From: Alphaproteobacteria bacterium | GTDB lineage: Bacteria; Pseudomonadota; Alphaproteobacteria; Micropepsales; Micropepsaceae | NCBI GenBank assembly: GCA_021325375.1 | Contig: JAJPHG010000042.1 | Coordinates: 1-64,000 of the forward strand | Length of the DNA: 64,000 bases | Direction: 5' to 3' | Translations under genes and position numbers: made by a program | Part shown: positions 51,608-60,239 of the stretch, in pieces | Layout: each line of letters begins with the position of its first letter | How positions within the stretch are numbered: position 1 is the first letter of the stretch | Notes under the pieces: generated by a model | What the model was told of the DNA's origin: nothing | What the model saw: the letters and a program-made list of their open reading frames with translations, nothing else | Database searches by the model: none

Positions 51608-52336
51608 CTAGTGCCTGCTCAAGTCGATTTTCGGCATCATCCGATCGAAGAGTTCCGAGAGCGCAAGGCCCACGGCGATGCCCGCCAGCGACTGCTGCCA
51701 GATCAGGGCCGTGCCCACGCCGGTGGGCAGAACGACCGACGCGGGGAAGATGAACGACAGGCCCATCCAAAGGACGACGGTGACCAGGACTTGCGGCGAC
51801 AGGACCCCGGCCAGCTCCGGCGGGTGGGTCGTGGGGCGGGTCTGGCGCATCCAGGTCGCGCGGATCGCGCTCAGCATGACGGCCGTCACGCCGCCGCCCG
51901 CACCGACGAGCCCGGCCGGCGAATTCCACGCCGTCGCCACATAGAGAAGCGCGCCCGCGATCCCGCCGCCCGCGAAGATCGCCAGGAACCGCCACGTCCC
52001 GAAGCGCCGCGCCACGACGGACCCGAAAGCGAGCAGCAGCAGGCACTCGACCGCGACGCCGGTCGCGTCCAGTTGCACGAACATATAGGCGAGAAACGAG
52101 GAGACGGCCGCGAGCGTCGTCCAGCCGAGGCCGTGGATCTGGGCGACGTGCTGCGGCACGAAGGCGAAAAGGTGCAGGATGGTGTTGCCGATGGCCGGCG
52201 GCATGAAGACGCGCAGCGCATGCGCGGCCGCGAGCACCGCGATCAGCCACAGCACGGCCGGCGGCACGTTGAGCATCGCCTGGCGCCCATCGCCCCAGAA
52301 GGGCCCTTCGCCTCGTCCGGCCTGCAGGAACGCCAT
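51608..52336 (-). CDS. Rhomboid-fold membrane protein without catalytic residues
   Basis: 242 residues, six or seven membrane segments and the fold pattern of bacterial rhomboids. The GxSGxxxG serine motif reads GLVGAGGGVTAV, Ser to Val, and the late-helix His region reads IWQQSLAGIAVGLALSELF, with no His. The usual HxxxxHxxxN of helix 2 is also absent. It is therefore a proteolytically inactive rhomboid (pseudoprotease) or a related membrane chaperone. It lies 9 nt after the HCCA isomerase-like gene and is probably in its operon. Confidence 0.7.
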   Translation of the reverse strand: MAFLQAGRGEGPFWGDGRQAMLNVPPAVLWLIAVLAAAHALRVFMPPAIGNTILHLFAFVPQHVAQIHGLGWTTLAAVSSFLAYMFVQLDATGVAVECLLLLAFGSVVARRFGTWRFLAIFAGGGIAGALLYVATAWNSPAGLVGAGGGVTAVMLSAIRATWMRQTRPTTHPPELAGVLSPQVLVTVVLWMGLSFIFPASVVLPTGVGTALIWQQSLAGIAVGLALSELFDRMMPKIDLSRH

Positions 52337-52345
52337 TGCCTTGCC

Positions 52346-52957
52346 TCAGCGCGTCAACGCGGCCTCGACCAAGGGCAGCCGGTCGTTGCCGAAATACATG
52401 TCGGTGCCGTCCACGAACATCGTCGGCGATCCGAAGCCGCCGCGCGCGATGACCTCTTCGGTGTTGGCGCGCAGGCGGTCCTTTATATCCTGCGCCTCGC
52501 TGCGCGCCAGGATCGCTTTCGCGTCGAGGCCCGCGGCCCGGCACGCCTCGGCCAGGACATCGGGCCGGCTGATGTCCTTGAGCTCGCCCCAATAGGCCTC
52601 GAACAGCGCGCGCGACAGCGCGACCAGTTTACCGTGTTCGTCCGCGGCGAGGACACAGCGCATGCCTAAGACCGCGCGCACGGGAAAGACCGGCGGCTTG
52701 CCGACCCTGATGCCGGCGAGCCGCGCCCAGTCCTGCAGGTCCTTCTCGGAATAGGACGCCTTGCGCTTGTCGGGATGGGCCCGGCGCTCATAGACGTCCT
52801 GGTTCACCGCGTTGAACACCCCGCCCACCAGGATCGGCCGCCACACGGCCTCTGCGCCGGTGCGCGCGAGCACGCCGTGGATCCGCGTGAACGCGAGATA
52901 GGTCCAGGGCGAGGAGCAATCGAAGAAGAATTCGAGGGTCGCCACGCGCGTCTCCAA
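52346..52957 (-). CDS. 2-hydroxychromene-2-carboxylate isomerase family protein (DsbA/kappa-GST fold)
   Basis: 203 residues. The active-site region FFFDCSSPWTYLAFTRI, KPPVFPVRAV and GGFGSPTMFVDG are typical of HCCA isomerases. Substrate in naphthalene degradation is not implied, since no such pathway is present; glutathione-dependent isomerase activity is more general. It is the first gene of a two-gene unit with the rhomboid-like protein. A family C repeat lies upstream. Confidence 0.85.
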   Translation of the reverse strand: METRVATLEFFFDCSSPWTYLAFTRIHGVLARTGAEAVWRPILVGGVFNAVNQDVYERRAHPDKRKASYSEKDLQDWARLAGIRVGKPPVFPVRAVLGMRCVLAADEHGKLVALSRALFEAYWGELKDISRPDVLAEACRAAGLDAKAILARSEAQDIKDRLRANTEEVIARGGFGSPTMFVDGTDMYFGNDRLPLVEAALTR

Positions 52958-53009
52958 TTTGGGACAGGTTAGAGCACCGGCCGTTCATATTGAAGCAGGG
53001 AGAAGCGGC

Positions 53010-53119
53010 ACGTCGCCCTTCGAGGCTCGCTACGCTCGCACCTCAGGGTGACGTGCCTACTGCAACAACAAACTCGTCATCCTGAGGTGCGAGCCCGTAG
53101 GGCGAGCCTCGAAGGATGA
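53010..53119. repeat. Family C inverted repeat, copy 3
   Basis: CGTCGCCCTTCGAGGCTCGC and CACCTCAGGGTGACG at the left pair with CGTCATCCTGAGGTG and GGCGAGCCTCGAAGGATGAC at the right. It lies between the divergent isomerase gene and the hfa promoter. Confidence 0.8.
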
Positions 53120-53130
53120 CCCATCAGAAT

Positions 53131-53156
53131 TGGTCCCGTTCCGCTTTGGGACAAAT
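53131..53156 (+). promoter_or_regulatory. Possible activator site upstream of the hfa promoter
   Basis: TTGGTCCC (53131-53138) and GGGACAAA (53149-53156) form an imperfect 8-bp dyad with a 10-nt spacer, about 65 bp upstream of the expected start of transcription. An enhancer-binding protein would be expected for a sigma-54 promoter. Whether it binds here is inferred. Confidence 0.35.
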
Positions 53157-53181
53157 ACCGCATCGCCACCCCGCCAATAGA

Positions 53182-53197
53182 TGGCACGGCGGTTGCT
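53182..53197 (+). promoter_or_regulatory. Sigma-54 promoter of the hfa operon
   Basis: TGGCACG (53182-53188), four bases, then TTGCT (53193-53197): GG and GC are 10 bp apart as the -24/-12 rule demands. It lies 36 nt upstream of the hfaA ATG. Confidence 0.65.
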
Positions 53198-53232
53198 CTA
53201 TGGGGTCGGAGACCAATTCAAGGGCCACGCCC

Positions 53233-53628
53233 ATGACGAACATCAGGACGCTTCTCATCGCAGGCGCAGCACTCGCGGCTTCGGCCGGCACCGCGCTCGC
53301 GGGCGGGTATGACAATTCGGGCAACTACAACGCGCCCATCGGCATGTCGTCGACCTCGCAGATGAACGCGCCGGTGACCTCGTCGCTGCGCGATGCCAAC
53401 GGCAACCTCGCGGTCGTCAACGGCCAGATCACCTCGTCCTCCTTCGCCGAAGTCGGCGGCGTGCAGGCCTTCAGCCCCACCACCGGCGGCGTCGGCGGCA
53501 CCGTGGGCAGCGCGAGTGCGATCGGCAACCAGCTCAACGTCGTGACCGCCGGCTCGAACAACATCGTCATCGTGGATTCCGTCCAGACCAACAACGGCAA
53601 CCAGACCGCCAACAACACCGTGAACTGA
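53233..53628 (+). CDS. hfaA: Holdfast anchor protein HfaA
   Basis: 131 residues from the ATG at 53233. The signal peptide MTNIRTLLIAGAALAASAGTALA supports this start. The mature part is rich in Asn, Gly, Ser and Thr with curlin-like alternation (GNLAVVNGQITSSSF, SAIGNQLNVVTAGSNN) and ends NGNQTANNTVN. By family knowledge, HfaA is one of the surface proteins that anchor the holdfast polysaccharide in Caulobacter-like bacteria. It lies 29 nt before hfaB. Confidence 0.85.
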   Translation: MTNIRTLLIAGAALAASAGTALAGGYDNSGNYNAPIGMSSTSQMNAPVTSSLRDANGNLAVVNGQITSSSFAEVGGVQAFSPTTGGVGGTVGSASAIGNQLNVVTAGSNNIVIVDSVQTNNGNQTANNTVN

Positions 53629-53657
53629 ACTTGAATTGAAAGGGGAGGCCCCATCCC

Positions 53658-54710
53658 ATGACACTGCGCGGACGCAAATACCTCATCAAACCGTTGGTGA
53701 TCCTCATCGCCGCCATGGCGCTCGAGGGCTGCATCAGCCAGACGCCCGACGACACCGGCCGCTACACCGCGCCCATCGGCGGCTCGCCGGTGATCTCCAA
53801 CGAGACGCCCTATTCGACGGCGCTGCGCTGCATGACGCGCTACACCGCCCAGCGGCCGCTGCGCATCGCGGTCGGCCAGATCGCCGACTACACCGGCAAG
53901 AACGAGAGCGACAATTCGGGCCGCAAGCTGACGCAGGGCGCAGCCCTGATGGCGATGTCCGCCTTGTCGAAGTCCGGCGTGCAGCTCGTCGAGCGCTTCG
54001 ACACCTCGGTCGCCGAGATGGAGCTCAAATACGCCAACAACAAGCTGATCGGCAACGACCAGCCGCAATCGGGCGACTACCGCCGCATCATGGCGGGCTC
54101 GATCCCCGGCTCCGACTACTACATGGTCGGCGGCATCACCGAGCTCAACTTCAACATCCGCTCGCAAGGCGCCAATGGCGACGGCGGCCAGACGACGACC
54201 AACGGCCTCAAAGGCTCGGCATCCGCCAGCCTCTATGTGATGAATGTCGGCCTGGACCTGCGTCTGGTCGACACCAACACGCTGCAGGTCGTCGACGTGA
54301 TCTCCTACCAGAAGCAGATCATCGGCCATCAGATTCAGGCCGGCGTCTTCGACTTCATGGGCCAGACCTTCTTCGACGCATCCGTCGGCGAGAGCGCGCT
54401 CGAGCCGGTCCAGCTCGCGGTGCGCTCGGTGATCGAGCGCGCGGTGCTGGAGATGACCTCGCGCCTCTACCGCATCCCCGCCAACGCCTGCGACGTCAAC
54501 ATCGGCACCGACAACGACCCGCTCGCCGACGCGACCGACAAGCAGCATGCCGTCTATCAGCAAGCGCCCGCTCCGGCACCCGTCGCAGCCGCGCACACCA
54601 CGACCGCCATGAAAGAGGAGAAGTACAATGACACGTCTCGCCAGGAGCCTTATCGCTACTACAGCAGTCCTGATGCTTCCGACGGCGGCCTGCGCGGACG
54701 GGTTGACTAG
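53658..54710 (+). CDS. hfaB: Holdfast attachment protein HfaB (CsgG family)
   Basis: 350 residues. Lipobox at residues 20-24 (ALEGC), then the CsgG domain: RPLRIAVGQIADYTGKNESD, GVQLVERFD, GSDYYMVGGITELNFNI and SLYVMNVGLDLRLVDTNTLQ. HfaB is the outer-membrane secretion pore for HfaA and HfaD. The hfaD gene starts inside the 3' end of this gene, 83 nt before its stop, in a different frame. Confidence 0.92.
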   Translation: MTLRGRKYLIKPLVILIAAMALEGCISQTPDDTGRYTAPIGGSPVISNETPYSTALRCMTRYTAQRPLRIAVGQIADYTGKNESDNSGRKLTQGAALMAMSALSKSGVQLVERFDTSVAEMELKYANNKLIGNDQPQSGDYRRIMAGSIPGSDYYMVGGITELNFNIRSQGANGDGGQTTTNGLKGSASASLYVMNVGLDLRLVDTNTLQVVDVISYQKQIIGHQIQAGVFDFMGQTFFDASVGESALEPVQLAVRSVIERAVLEMTSRLYRIPANACDVNIGTDNDPLADATDKQHAVYQQAPAPAPVAAAHTTTAMKEEKYNDTSRQEPYRYYSSPDASDGGLRGRVD

Positions 54711-55584
54711 CAGCCACGTCACCGGCAACCCGGTGATGCAGATCCGGCCCACCTCGTCCAACGACGACCTGGCCGGCAGCATCAACCTCGGCCCCAACGC
54801 GGGCGGCACGGTGATGACCGTGACGCCGCAGGGCGGCTCGGCCGATCCGAACCTGAGCAGCAACGCCGGCAACGGCGTGATGATGGTGAACCCCACCGGT
54901 TCCGCCACGCCGACGACGGGCTCGAACGCGGGCGGCGGCGTGATGCAGGTCCAGCCGACCGGCTATTCGACGGCGGACGCCACGTCCAATGGCGCCACGG
55001 CGCCGGACGGCAATACCAATGAGAGCGACATCATCAACAAGCAGATCAACCTGGACACGGTCTGGAACAACACCAACGTCACGGTCGACAACGTCAACGG
55101 CGACGTCAACGGCCAGGCGAGCGCGACGGCCAACGCCTTCCAGGCGGTGACGATGAACAACACCATCGTCAACAACAACCAGTACGCCTCGGGCGCCGCA
55201 GTCGGCTCGGATCTGACGTCGCAGATCACCAACATCAACGGCAGCGTCAACATGAGCAACCAGGTCGCCTGCAACAACGCCGACGTGTCGACCGATCCGG
55301 CCTACACGGTGGTGAACTCCAAGCAGCAATGCGCGGTCGGCGATCCGAGCCAGGCGACGAACGTCTTCGCGGCGCAGGTGCAGAACGACGTCAACGTGGC
55401 GGGGTCGGTGGCGGCCAACGTCTACACCGAGGACACCAACGCCAAGTACAATTTCGTCAACACCAACCAGCTCAACCAGTCGGCGGTGAACTCCACCACC
55501 AACGTCAATGCCTACAATGTCGGAGGCAGCGTGAATGTGAGCTCGTCCGCGGTCGGCAACACCGCGCAGGTTGTCCACTACTGA
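54628..55584 (+). CDS. hfaD: Holdfast attachment protein HfaD
   Basis: 318 residues with a signal peptide (MTRLARSLIATTAVLMLPTAACA). Its N-terminal region repeats a 15-residue unit three times: GPNAGGTVMTVTPQG, SSNAGNGVMMVNPTG and GSNAGGGVMQVQPTG. The rest is Asn-rich beta-strand sequence with Cys at two sites. It is the last gene of hfaABD and, with HfaA, makes the fibre-like anchor. AGGAG lies close before its ATG within hfaB. Confidence 0.85.
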   Translation: MTRLARSLIATTAVLMLPTAACADGLTSSHVTGNPVMQIRPTSSNDDLAGSINLGPNAGGTVMTVTPQGGSADPNLSSNAGNGVMMVNPTGSATPTTGSNAGGGVMQVQPTGYSTADATSNGATAPDGNTNESDIINKQINLDTVWNNTNVTVDNVNGDVNGQASATANAFQAVTMNNTIVNNNQYASGAAVGSDLTSQITNINGSVNMSNQVACNNADVSTDPAYTVVNSKQQCAVGDPSQATNVFAAQVQNDVNVAGSVAANVYTEDTNAKYNFVNTNQLNQSAVNSTTNVNAYNVGGSVNVSSSAVGNTAQVVHY

Positions 55585-55635
55585 GGGCCGAGGTTCCGCG
55601 CCGGCGCGCCTTGGGGCAACATGGTCGCGCCGGGG

Positions 55636-55668
55636 AAAGAGGGAGAGCGAAAGCTCTCCCTCTTTTTT
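55636..55668 (+). terminator. Strong terminator of the hfa operon
   Basis: A perfect 13-bp stem (AAAGAGGGAGAGC against GCTCTCCCTCTTT) with a GAAA tetraloop and a T-run after it. 51 nt after hfaD. Confidence 0.92.
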
Positions 55669-55743
55669 TCATCGTTTCGTCACCCGACAGGATGTGCCGC
55701 ACCGCCGCGAAATGCTATGGTCGCGAAAAACCAGGGGGGTGTC

Positions 55744-57072
55744 ATGAGCGGGAATTTCGCGCGCAGCGTGTTCGTTTGCGGCCTGTCGCTGGCGGCGGGG
55801 CTTTGGAGCGCGCAGGCCCAGGCCGGCGCGATCGTCAACTATCGCGTGCTGCACAGCTTCTGCCAGGCGACGAGCTGCGCCGACGGCGGGCTGGCGGCCG
55901 GCGCGCCGGCGATCGATGCGAACGGCGATCTTTTCGGCGTCACCGCCTTCGGCGGCCGCTTCGACGCAGGTGCGCTCTACGAGCTCGTGCCCAAGCATGG
56001 CGGCGCGCGTTATTTCAAGCACGTGCTCAAGGCGTTTTGCGATCCGGACTTCTGCAGCGAGGGCGGCGAGCCCGAAGCGACGCCGGTCCTGGACGTCTCG
56101 GGCAACCTCTACGGCACGACGACGGGCGTCCCTGAGAAAACGTGCGGCGCGGTCTATATGAAGTCCACCGAGCGGCAGCTCCACCCGCTGCACATCTTCC
56201 AGGGGACCGACGGTTGCCAGCCCGGTTCCGGCAGCCTCGACTACCAGGGCAAAGAGAGCGGCCAAATCTATGACGGCGTCTCCCCGCTGTACGGCATGAC
56301 GACCAAGGGCGGCAGCAATAGCGAAGGCGTCGTCTACGAACTGACCCCGCCCAAGCCCGGCCGCAAGGCGTGGGGCGAGCGCGTGATCTACTCGTTCTGC
56401 CAGATCAGCGACTGCGCCGACGGGATGAAGCCGCAAGGCAATCTGGTGATGGACGCGAACGGCGATCTGTTCGGCGGGACGTCGGACGGCACGATCTTCG
56501 AGCTCACGCCCGACGGCGCCGGCGGGTTCAACCACAGCATCCTCTACATCTCGGCCACGGGCGAGACCTATATCGGATTCGCGCTCGCAAGCGACGGCGC
56601 CACGCTCTATGGGATCGCGGACACCGGCGGCGGCGCGACGTCCCGCGGCACGCTGTTCAGCCTCGCGCCCGGCAGCTGCCGCGCATGCGGCGCCCGCTCT
56701 ACGATCTACCAGTACGCGCTGCTGCACGATTTCTGCCCGAGCGGCGCAAATTGCACGGACGGCGCCGGCCCGGTCGCGATCGTCCTGGACTCACAGGACG
56801 ACATCTTCGGCGTCACGGAGAGCGGCGGCGCCAACCCGTCGCCGGTCACGTCCCCTCCCGGCGCCGGCACGATCTTCGAATACACCCATGCCGGATCGTT
56901 CCTGACGCTCTACAATTTCTGCGCCCAGGCCAACTGCGCGGACGGCGCCGACCCGTTCGGCGGCGGGTTGCTGATCAACAACGGCGCGCTGTACGGCACC
57001 ACGGGTCTGGGAGGCTCGACCGCGAGCGGATTCACCGGCGCCGGCGTCGTGTTCGAGATGACGCTGCCGTAG
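55744..57072 (+). CDS. Exported GloVer-repeat protein with paired cysteines (4)
   Basis: 442 residues from the ATG at 55744 (GGGGGG upstream). An alternative ATG at 55717 would lengthen the signal region. Signal peptide of about 28 residues (...LAAGLWSAQAQA). The repeats have HSFCQATSCADGGL, YSFCQISDCADGMKP and YNFCAQANCADGADP. Two of the six are degenerate (HIFQGTDGCQPGSG and KAFCDPDFCSEGGEP). It is the plus-strand member of the family whose three others lie at 27-31 kb, 25 kb away. Function unknown. Confidence 0.75.
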   Translation: MSGNFARSVFVCGLSLAAGLWSAQAQAGAIVNYRVLHSFCQATSCADGGLAAGAPAIDANGDLFGVTAFGGRFDAGALYELVPKHGGARYFKHVLKAFCDPDFCSEGGEPEATPVLDVSGNLYGTTTGVPEKTCGAVYMKSTERQLHPLHIFQGTDGCQPGSGSLDYQGKESGQIYDGVSPLYGMTTKGGSNSEGVVYELTPPKPGRKAWGERVIYSFCQISDCADGMKPQGNLVMDANGDLFGGTSDGTIFELTPDGAGGFNHSILYISATGETYIGFALASDGATLYGIADTGGGATSRGTLFSLAPGSCRACGARSTIYQYALLHDFCPSGANCTDGAGPVAIVLDSQDDIFGVTESGGANPSPVTSPPGAGTIFEYTHAGSFLTLYNFCAQANCADGADPFGGGLLINNGALYGTTGLGGSTASGFTGAGVVFEMTLP

Positions 57073-57108
57073 CTCTCGCGGGCGGCGCGCTGTTTCTTTT
57101 CTTTCCTA

Positions 57109-57229
57109 CCTCCCCCTTGTGGGGAGGTCGAAATCTCGTAGCGTAGCGGAGAGATTTCGGGTGGGGGGCTTGCACCGCTCCCCCACCCGAAAATCCTTCG
57201 GATTTTCGACCTCCCCACAAGGGGGAGGT
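57109..57229. repeat. Family B-related palindromic element, variant
   Basis: CTCCCCCTTGTGGGGAGG outer arm and inner arms TTTCGGGTGGGGG / CCCCCACCCGAAAA differ from family B by G/T changes but keep the same layout (GTAGCGTAGCGGAGAG between). It runs up to the OPT gene start region. Confidence 0.8.
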
Positions 57230-57245
57230 TAAAGAGGGGAAAGAG

Positions 57246-59258
57246 ATGTCCGCGCCTGGAAAGCCCATGCTCGAGCTCACGCTGAGGGGCGTGATCCTGG
57301 GGGTGCTCATCACCCTCGTCTTCACCGCGGCGAACGTTTATCTGGGACTGCGCGTGGGCCTCACCTTCGCGACCTCGATCCCCGCGGCCGTCATCTCCAT
57401 GGCGGTGCTGTCGCTGTTCAAGAGCTCCACCATCCTCGAGAACAACATCGTGCAGACCGTGGCGTCGGCCGCGGGCACGCTCTCCGCCATCATCTTCGTG
57501 CTGCCGGGCCTTCTGATCGTCGGCTGGTGGGTGGACTTCCCGTTCTGGACCTCGTTCTGGATCTGCGCCTCGGGCGGCATCCTGGGCGTGCTGTTCACGA
57601 TCCCCCTGCGCCGCGCGATGGTGGTCGACACCGACCTTCCGTACCCGGAAGGTGTGGCCGCGGCGGAGGTGCTCGAAGTCGGCGAGGCCGCGCGCGGACA
57701 GGCGACGCGGGAATCGCGCGAGGGCCTCGTCGCGGTCGTCTATGGCGCGCTCGCGTCCGCGGGCCTCGCCATCGTGGCCGCGACCGGATACGCGACCGCC
57801 GAGTTCACCCGCTTCTTCCGCCTCGACCGCTTGGGTCTCCCGAACGCGGCCAGCGGCTTCGACATGGGCTTCTCGCTCGCGCTGGTGGGCGCGGGATATC
57901 TCGTCGGGCTTTCCGTCGGCATGGCGATGCTGCTCGGCCTCGTCATCGCCTGGGGCGTCGCGGTGCCGTGGCTGAGCGCGCATCCCTTCCCCGTGCCGCA
58001 CAATCCCTTCACCATCGCCTCGCCGTCCGACTATGCCGATTTCATCTGGCGCAAGCAGGTGCGCTTCATCGGCGCGGGCGCGATCGCGGTTGCGTCGGTG
58101 TGGACGCTGATCAAGCTGATCGGGCCGGTGGTGAGCGGCGTGATCTCGACCTTGTCGGCCTCGCGGCGGACGAAAGGCGGCGCTGGCGAGCGCACCGACA
58201 CCGACATGTCGCCCGGCTGGATCGGGCTCTTGGCGCTCGCCTGTCTCGGCGTCATCGCCTATCTGCTGTTCGAGTTCCTGCAGCCGACACCGTTGTCGGG
58301 CGAGGCCAGGACACTCGTCCTCATCGCCGTGCCGTTCGTCTTCGTCGGCGGCTTCCTGATCGCGGCGGTGTGCGGCTACATGGCGGGACTGATCGGCGCC
58401 TCGAACTCGCCGATCTCGGGCGTCGGCATCCTCGCCATCGTCTCCTGCGCCGCGATCTTCGTCGCCGTCGAGCATCCCGGCCCCGACACGCAGAAGACGC
58501 TGATCGCCTTCGCGCTGTTCACCACCGCGATCGTCTTCGCCATCGCCACGATCTCCAACAACAACCTGCAGGACCTCAAGACCGGCCAGCTCGTGAAAGC
58601 CACGCCGCGCGCCCAGCAATGGGCGCTGATCATAGGCGTGCTCGCGGGCGCCGCGGTGATCCCGCCGGTGCTGAACATGATCGCCAATTCGATGGGCTTC
58701 CTCGGCGCGCCCAACCTGCACGTCGTGGCCGGGACCAAGCCGCTGCCCGCGCCGCAAGCGACGCTGATCTCGGCGCTGGCGCAGGGCGTGATCGGCGGCG
58801 ACCTCAACTGGGACATGCTCTATGCCGGCATCGGGCTCGGCGTCGGCCTCGTCGTGCTGGACGAGCTGCTCGGGCTCGCCAAGCTCCTGCGCCTGTCGCC
58901 GCTCGCCGTCGGCATCGGCATCTATCTGCCGGTGAGCGCGACCTTGCCCGTGGTGATCGGCGCCGTCATCGGCCATCTCTACGACAACTGGACCAAGCGC
59001 ACGCCGTCGCCGGAATATTCGCAGCGCCTGGCCGTGCTCATCGCCTCGGGCATGATCGTGGGCGAGAGCCTGTGGGGCGTGATCAACGCCGGGATGATCT
59101 GGGCGACGAACAATCCGGTGCCGTTCCAGCTCGCGCCGGTGGATTTTGTTTGGATCAACTGGGTTTCGACCGCGCTGTTCGCGGCCCTGATCGTGGTGCT
59201 CTACGGCTGGATCATGGCGCGGGCGAAGGCGCACAAGCCCGCTCAACCCTCCCCTTGA
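57246..59258 (+). CDS. OPT family oligopeptide transporter
   Basis: 670 residues with about fourteen to sixteen membrane segments. Signature-like stretches are LELTLRGVILGVLITLVFTA, NVYLGLRVGLTFATSIPAAV and DLPYPEGVAAAEVLEVGEAA (early), then VVIGAVIGHLYDNWTKRTPS. The ATG has AAAGAG upstream. Energised by the proton gradient and able to take up small peptides or metal chelates. The C-terminal -AQPSP and TGA stop lie inside the core of the family B repeat at 59246. Confidence 0.9.
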   Translation: MSAPGKPMLELTLRGVILGVLITLVFTAANVYLGLRVGLTFATSIPAAVISMAVLSLFKSSTILENNIVQTVASAAGTLSAIIFVLPGLLIVGWWVDFPFWTSFWICASGGILGVLFTIPLRRAMVVDTDLPYPEGVAAAEVLEVGEAARGQATRESREGLVAVVYGALASAGLAIVAATGYATAEFTRFFRLDRLGLPNAASGFDMGFSLALVGAGYLVGLSVGMAMLLGLVIAWGVAVPWLSAHPFPVPHNPFTIASPSDYADFIWRKQVRFIGAGAIAVASVWTLIKLIGPVVSGVISTLSASRRTKGGAGERTDTDMSPGWIGLLALACLGVIAYLLFEFLQPTPLSGEARTLVLIAVPFVFVGGFLIAAVCGYMAGLIGASNSPISGVGILAIVSCAAIFVAVEHPGPDTQKTLIAFALFTTAIVFAIATISNNNLQDLKTGQLVKATPRAQQWALIIGVLAGAAVIPPVLNMIANSMGFLGAPNLHVVAGTKPLPAPQATLISALAQGVIGGDLNWDMLYAGIGLGVGLVVLDELLGLAKLLRLSPLAVGIGIYLPVSATLPVVIGAVIGHLYDNWTKRTPSPEYSQRLAVLIASGMIVGESLWGVINAGMIWATNNPVPFQLAPVDFVWINWVSTALFAALIVVLYGWIMARAKAHKPAQPSP

Positions 59259-59373
59259 GGGAGGGTCGAAAAACACGAGCGAAGCGAAGTGTTTTTCGGG
59301 GAGGGGTAGCGGTCTGCGCCGTGCCCCTCCCCGAAAACGCTTCGCGTTTTCGACCCTCCCTCAAGGGGAGGGT
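59246..59373. repeat. Family B palindromic element, copy 3, overlapping two stop codons
   Basis: Its left arm holds the TGA of the OPT gene (59256-59258), and the right arm, inverted, holds the TGA of the citE-like gene (59361-59363, minus strand). Inner arms: TTTTTCGGGGAGGGG and CCCCTCCCCGAAAACG. It is the only full copy that overlaps genes on both sides. Confidence 0.85.
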
Positions 59374-60239
59374 CGGTTCGCAATCTGCTCGTGAAGCGCC
59401 AGCACGTGCCTGGCCTGCTTGAGATGCGGCTGATCCAGCATCTTGCCGTCCAGCGACGCGACGCCGGCGCCGCTCGCGAAGGCGGCGACGACGCGCCCGG
59501 CATGCGCGACGTCGTCCGTGGACGGGGTGAACGCGGCGTTGATCGTCTCCACCTGGCCGGGATGTATCGCGAGCATGCCTGAGAAGCCCTCGCGCTGGGC
59601 CGCGCGCGCGGCGCGTTCGAGGCCTTTCGCGTCTCGGAAATCGGCGTACAGCGTCTCGATCGCCGGTACCTCCGCCGCCTTCGCCGCGATCAGGCAGAGC
59701 GAGCGCACGACGCGATAGGTGAGCAGGAACTCGCCGTCCTCACCGCGATTGCCCGCAGCTCCCAGCGCCGCCGACAGATCCTCCGCACCCCAGGTCATCG
59801 CCGCCAGCCGCGGCGGCCTGACGCGATAGTCCTGCAGCGACATCGCGGCGATGGGCGTCTCCGTCGCCACGGGCAGGAGCCTGATCGTGCCGTGGGCGAG
59901 GCCCGCCTGCGTCTCGCGCGTGATGAGATGGGCGTCGATCACGTTGAGCGCCTGCGGCCCGTCCGGCTTGGGGATGACGAAGCCCGCGGGCGCGCAAGCC
60001 GTCACCGCCTCGACGTCGCGGATGAAATCCTCGCTGCCCAGGGGATTGATCCGCACCCAGATCGATTGCGGATGCGTGTCCTTCAGGAACTCCCGCACCA
60101 GCGCCCGCGCCGCGGGCCGGTTGTCCGCCGCCACCGAATCCTCGAGATCCAGGATCAGCGCGTCCGCGGGCGAGGTCCGCGCCTTGGCGAGCTTCTTCTC
60201 GCTGTCGGCCGGCACGAAGAGAAGCGAGCGCAGGATCAT
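59361..60239 (-). CDS. HpcH/HpaI aldolase family, citrate lyase beta subunit (CitE)-like
   Basis: 292 residues from the ATG at 60239. MILRSLLFVPADSEKKLAKA is a typical CitE/malyl-CoA lyase start; DALILDLEDSVA, VRINPLGSEDF and MTWGAEDLSAALGA carry the metal and acyl-CoA binding residues. The C-terminal -RPSP and stop are repeat sequence. Likely a C-C lyase for a malyl- or citramalyl-CoA-type substrate. It is coupled (ATGA) to vapC upstream, though its natural partners are maoC-like and the membrane protein at 61059. Confidence 0.8.
   Translation of the reverse strand: MILRSLLFVPADSEKKLAKARTSPADALILDLEDSVAADNRPAARALVREFLKDTHPQSIWVRINPLGSEDFIRDVEAVTACAPAGFVIPKPDGPQALNVIDAHLITRETQAGLAHGTIRLLPVATETPIAAMSLQDYRVRPPRLAAMTWGAEDLSAALGAAGNRGEDGEFLLTYRVVRSLCLIAAKAAEVPAIETLYADFRDAKGLERAARAAQREGFSGMLAIHPGQVETINAAFTPSTDDVAHAGRVVAAFASGAGVASLDGKMLDQPHLKQARHVLALHEQIANRPSP

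Noticed and set aside
31987..59373. Spaced palindromes considered as a CRISPR array
   Set aside because: The copies are 10 kb or more apart, have no regular spacers, and are inverted pairs rather than direct repeats.
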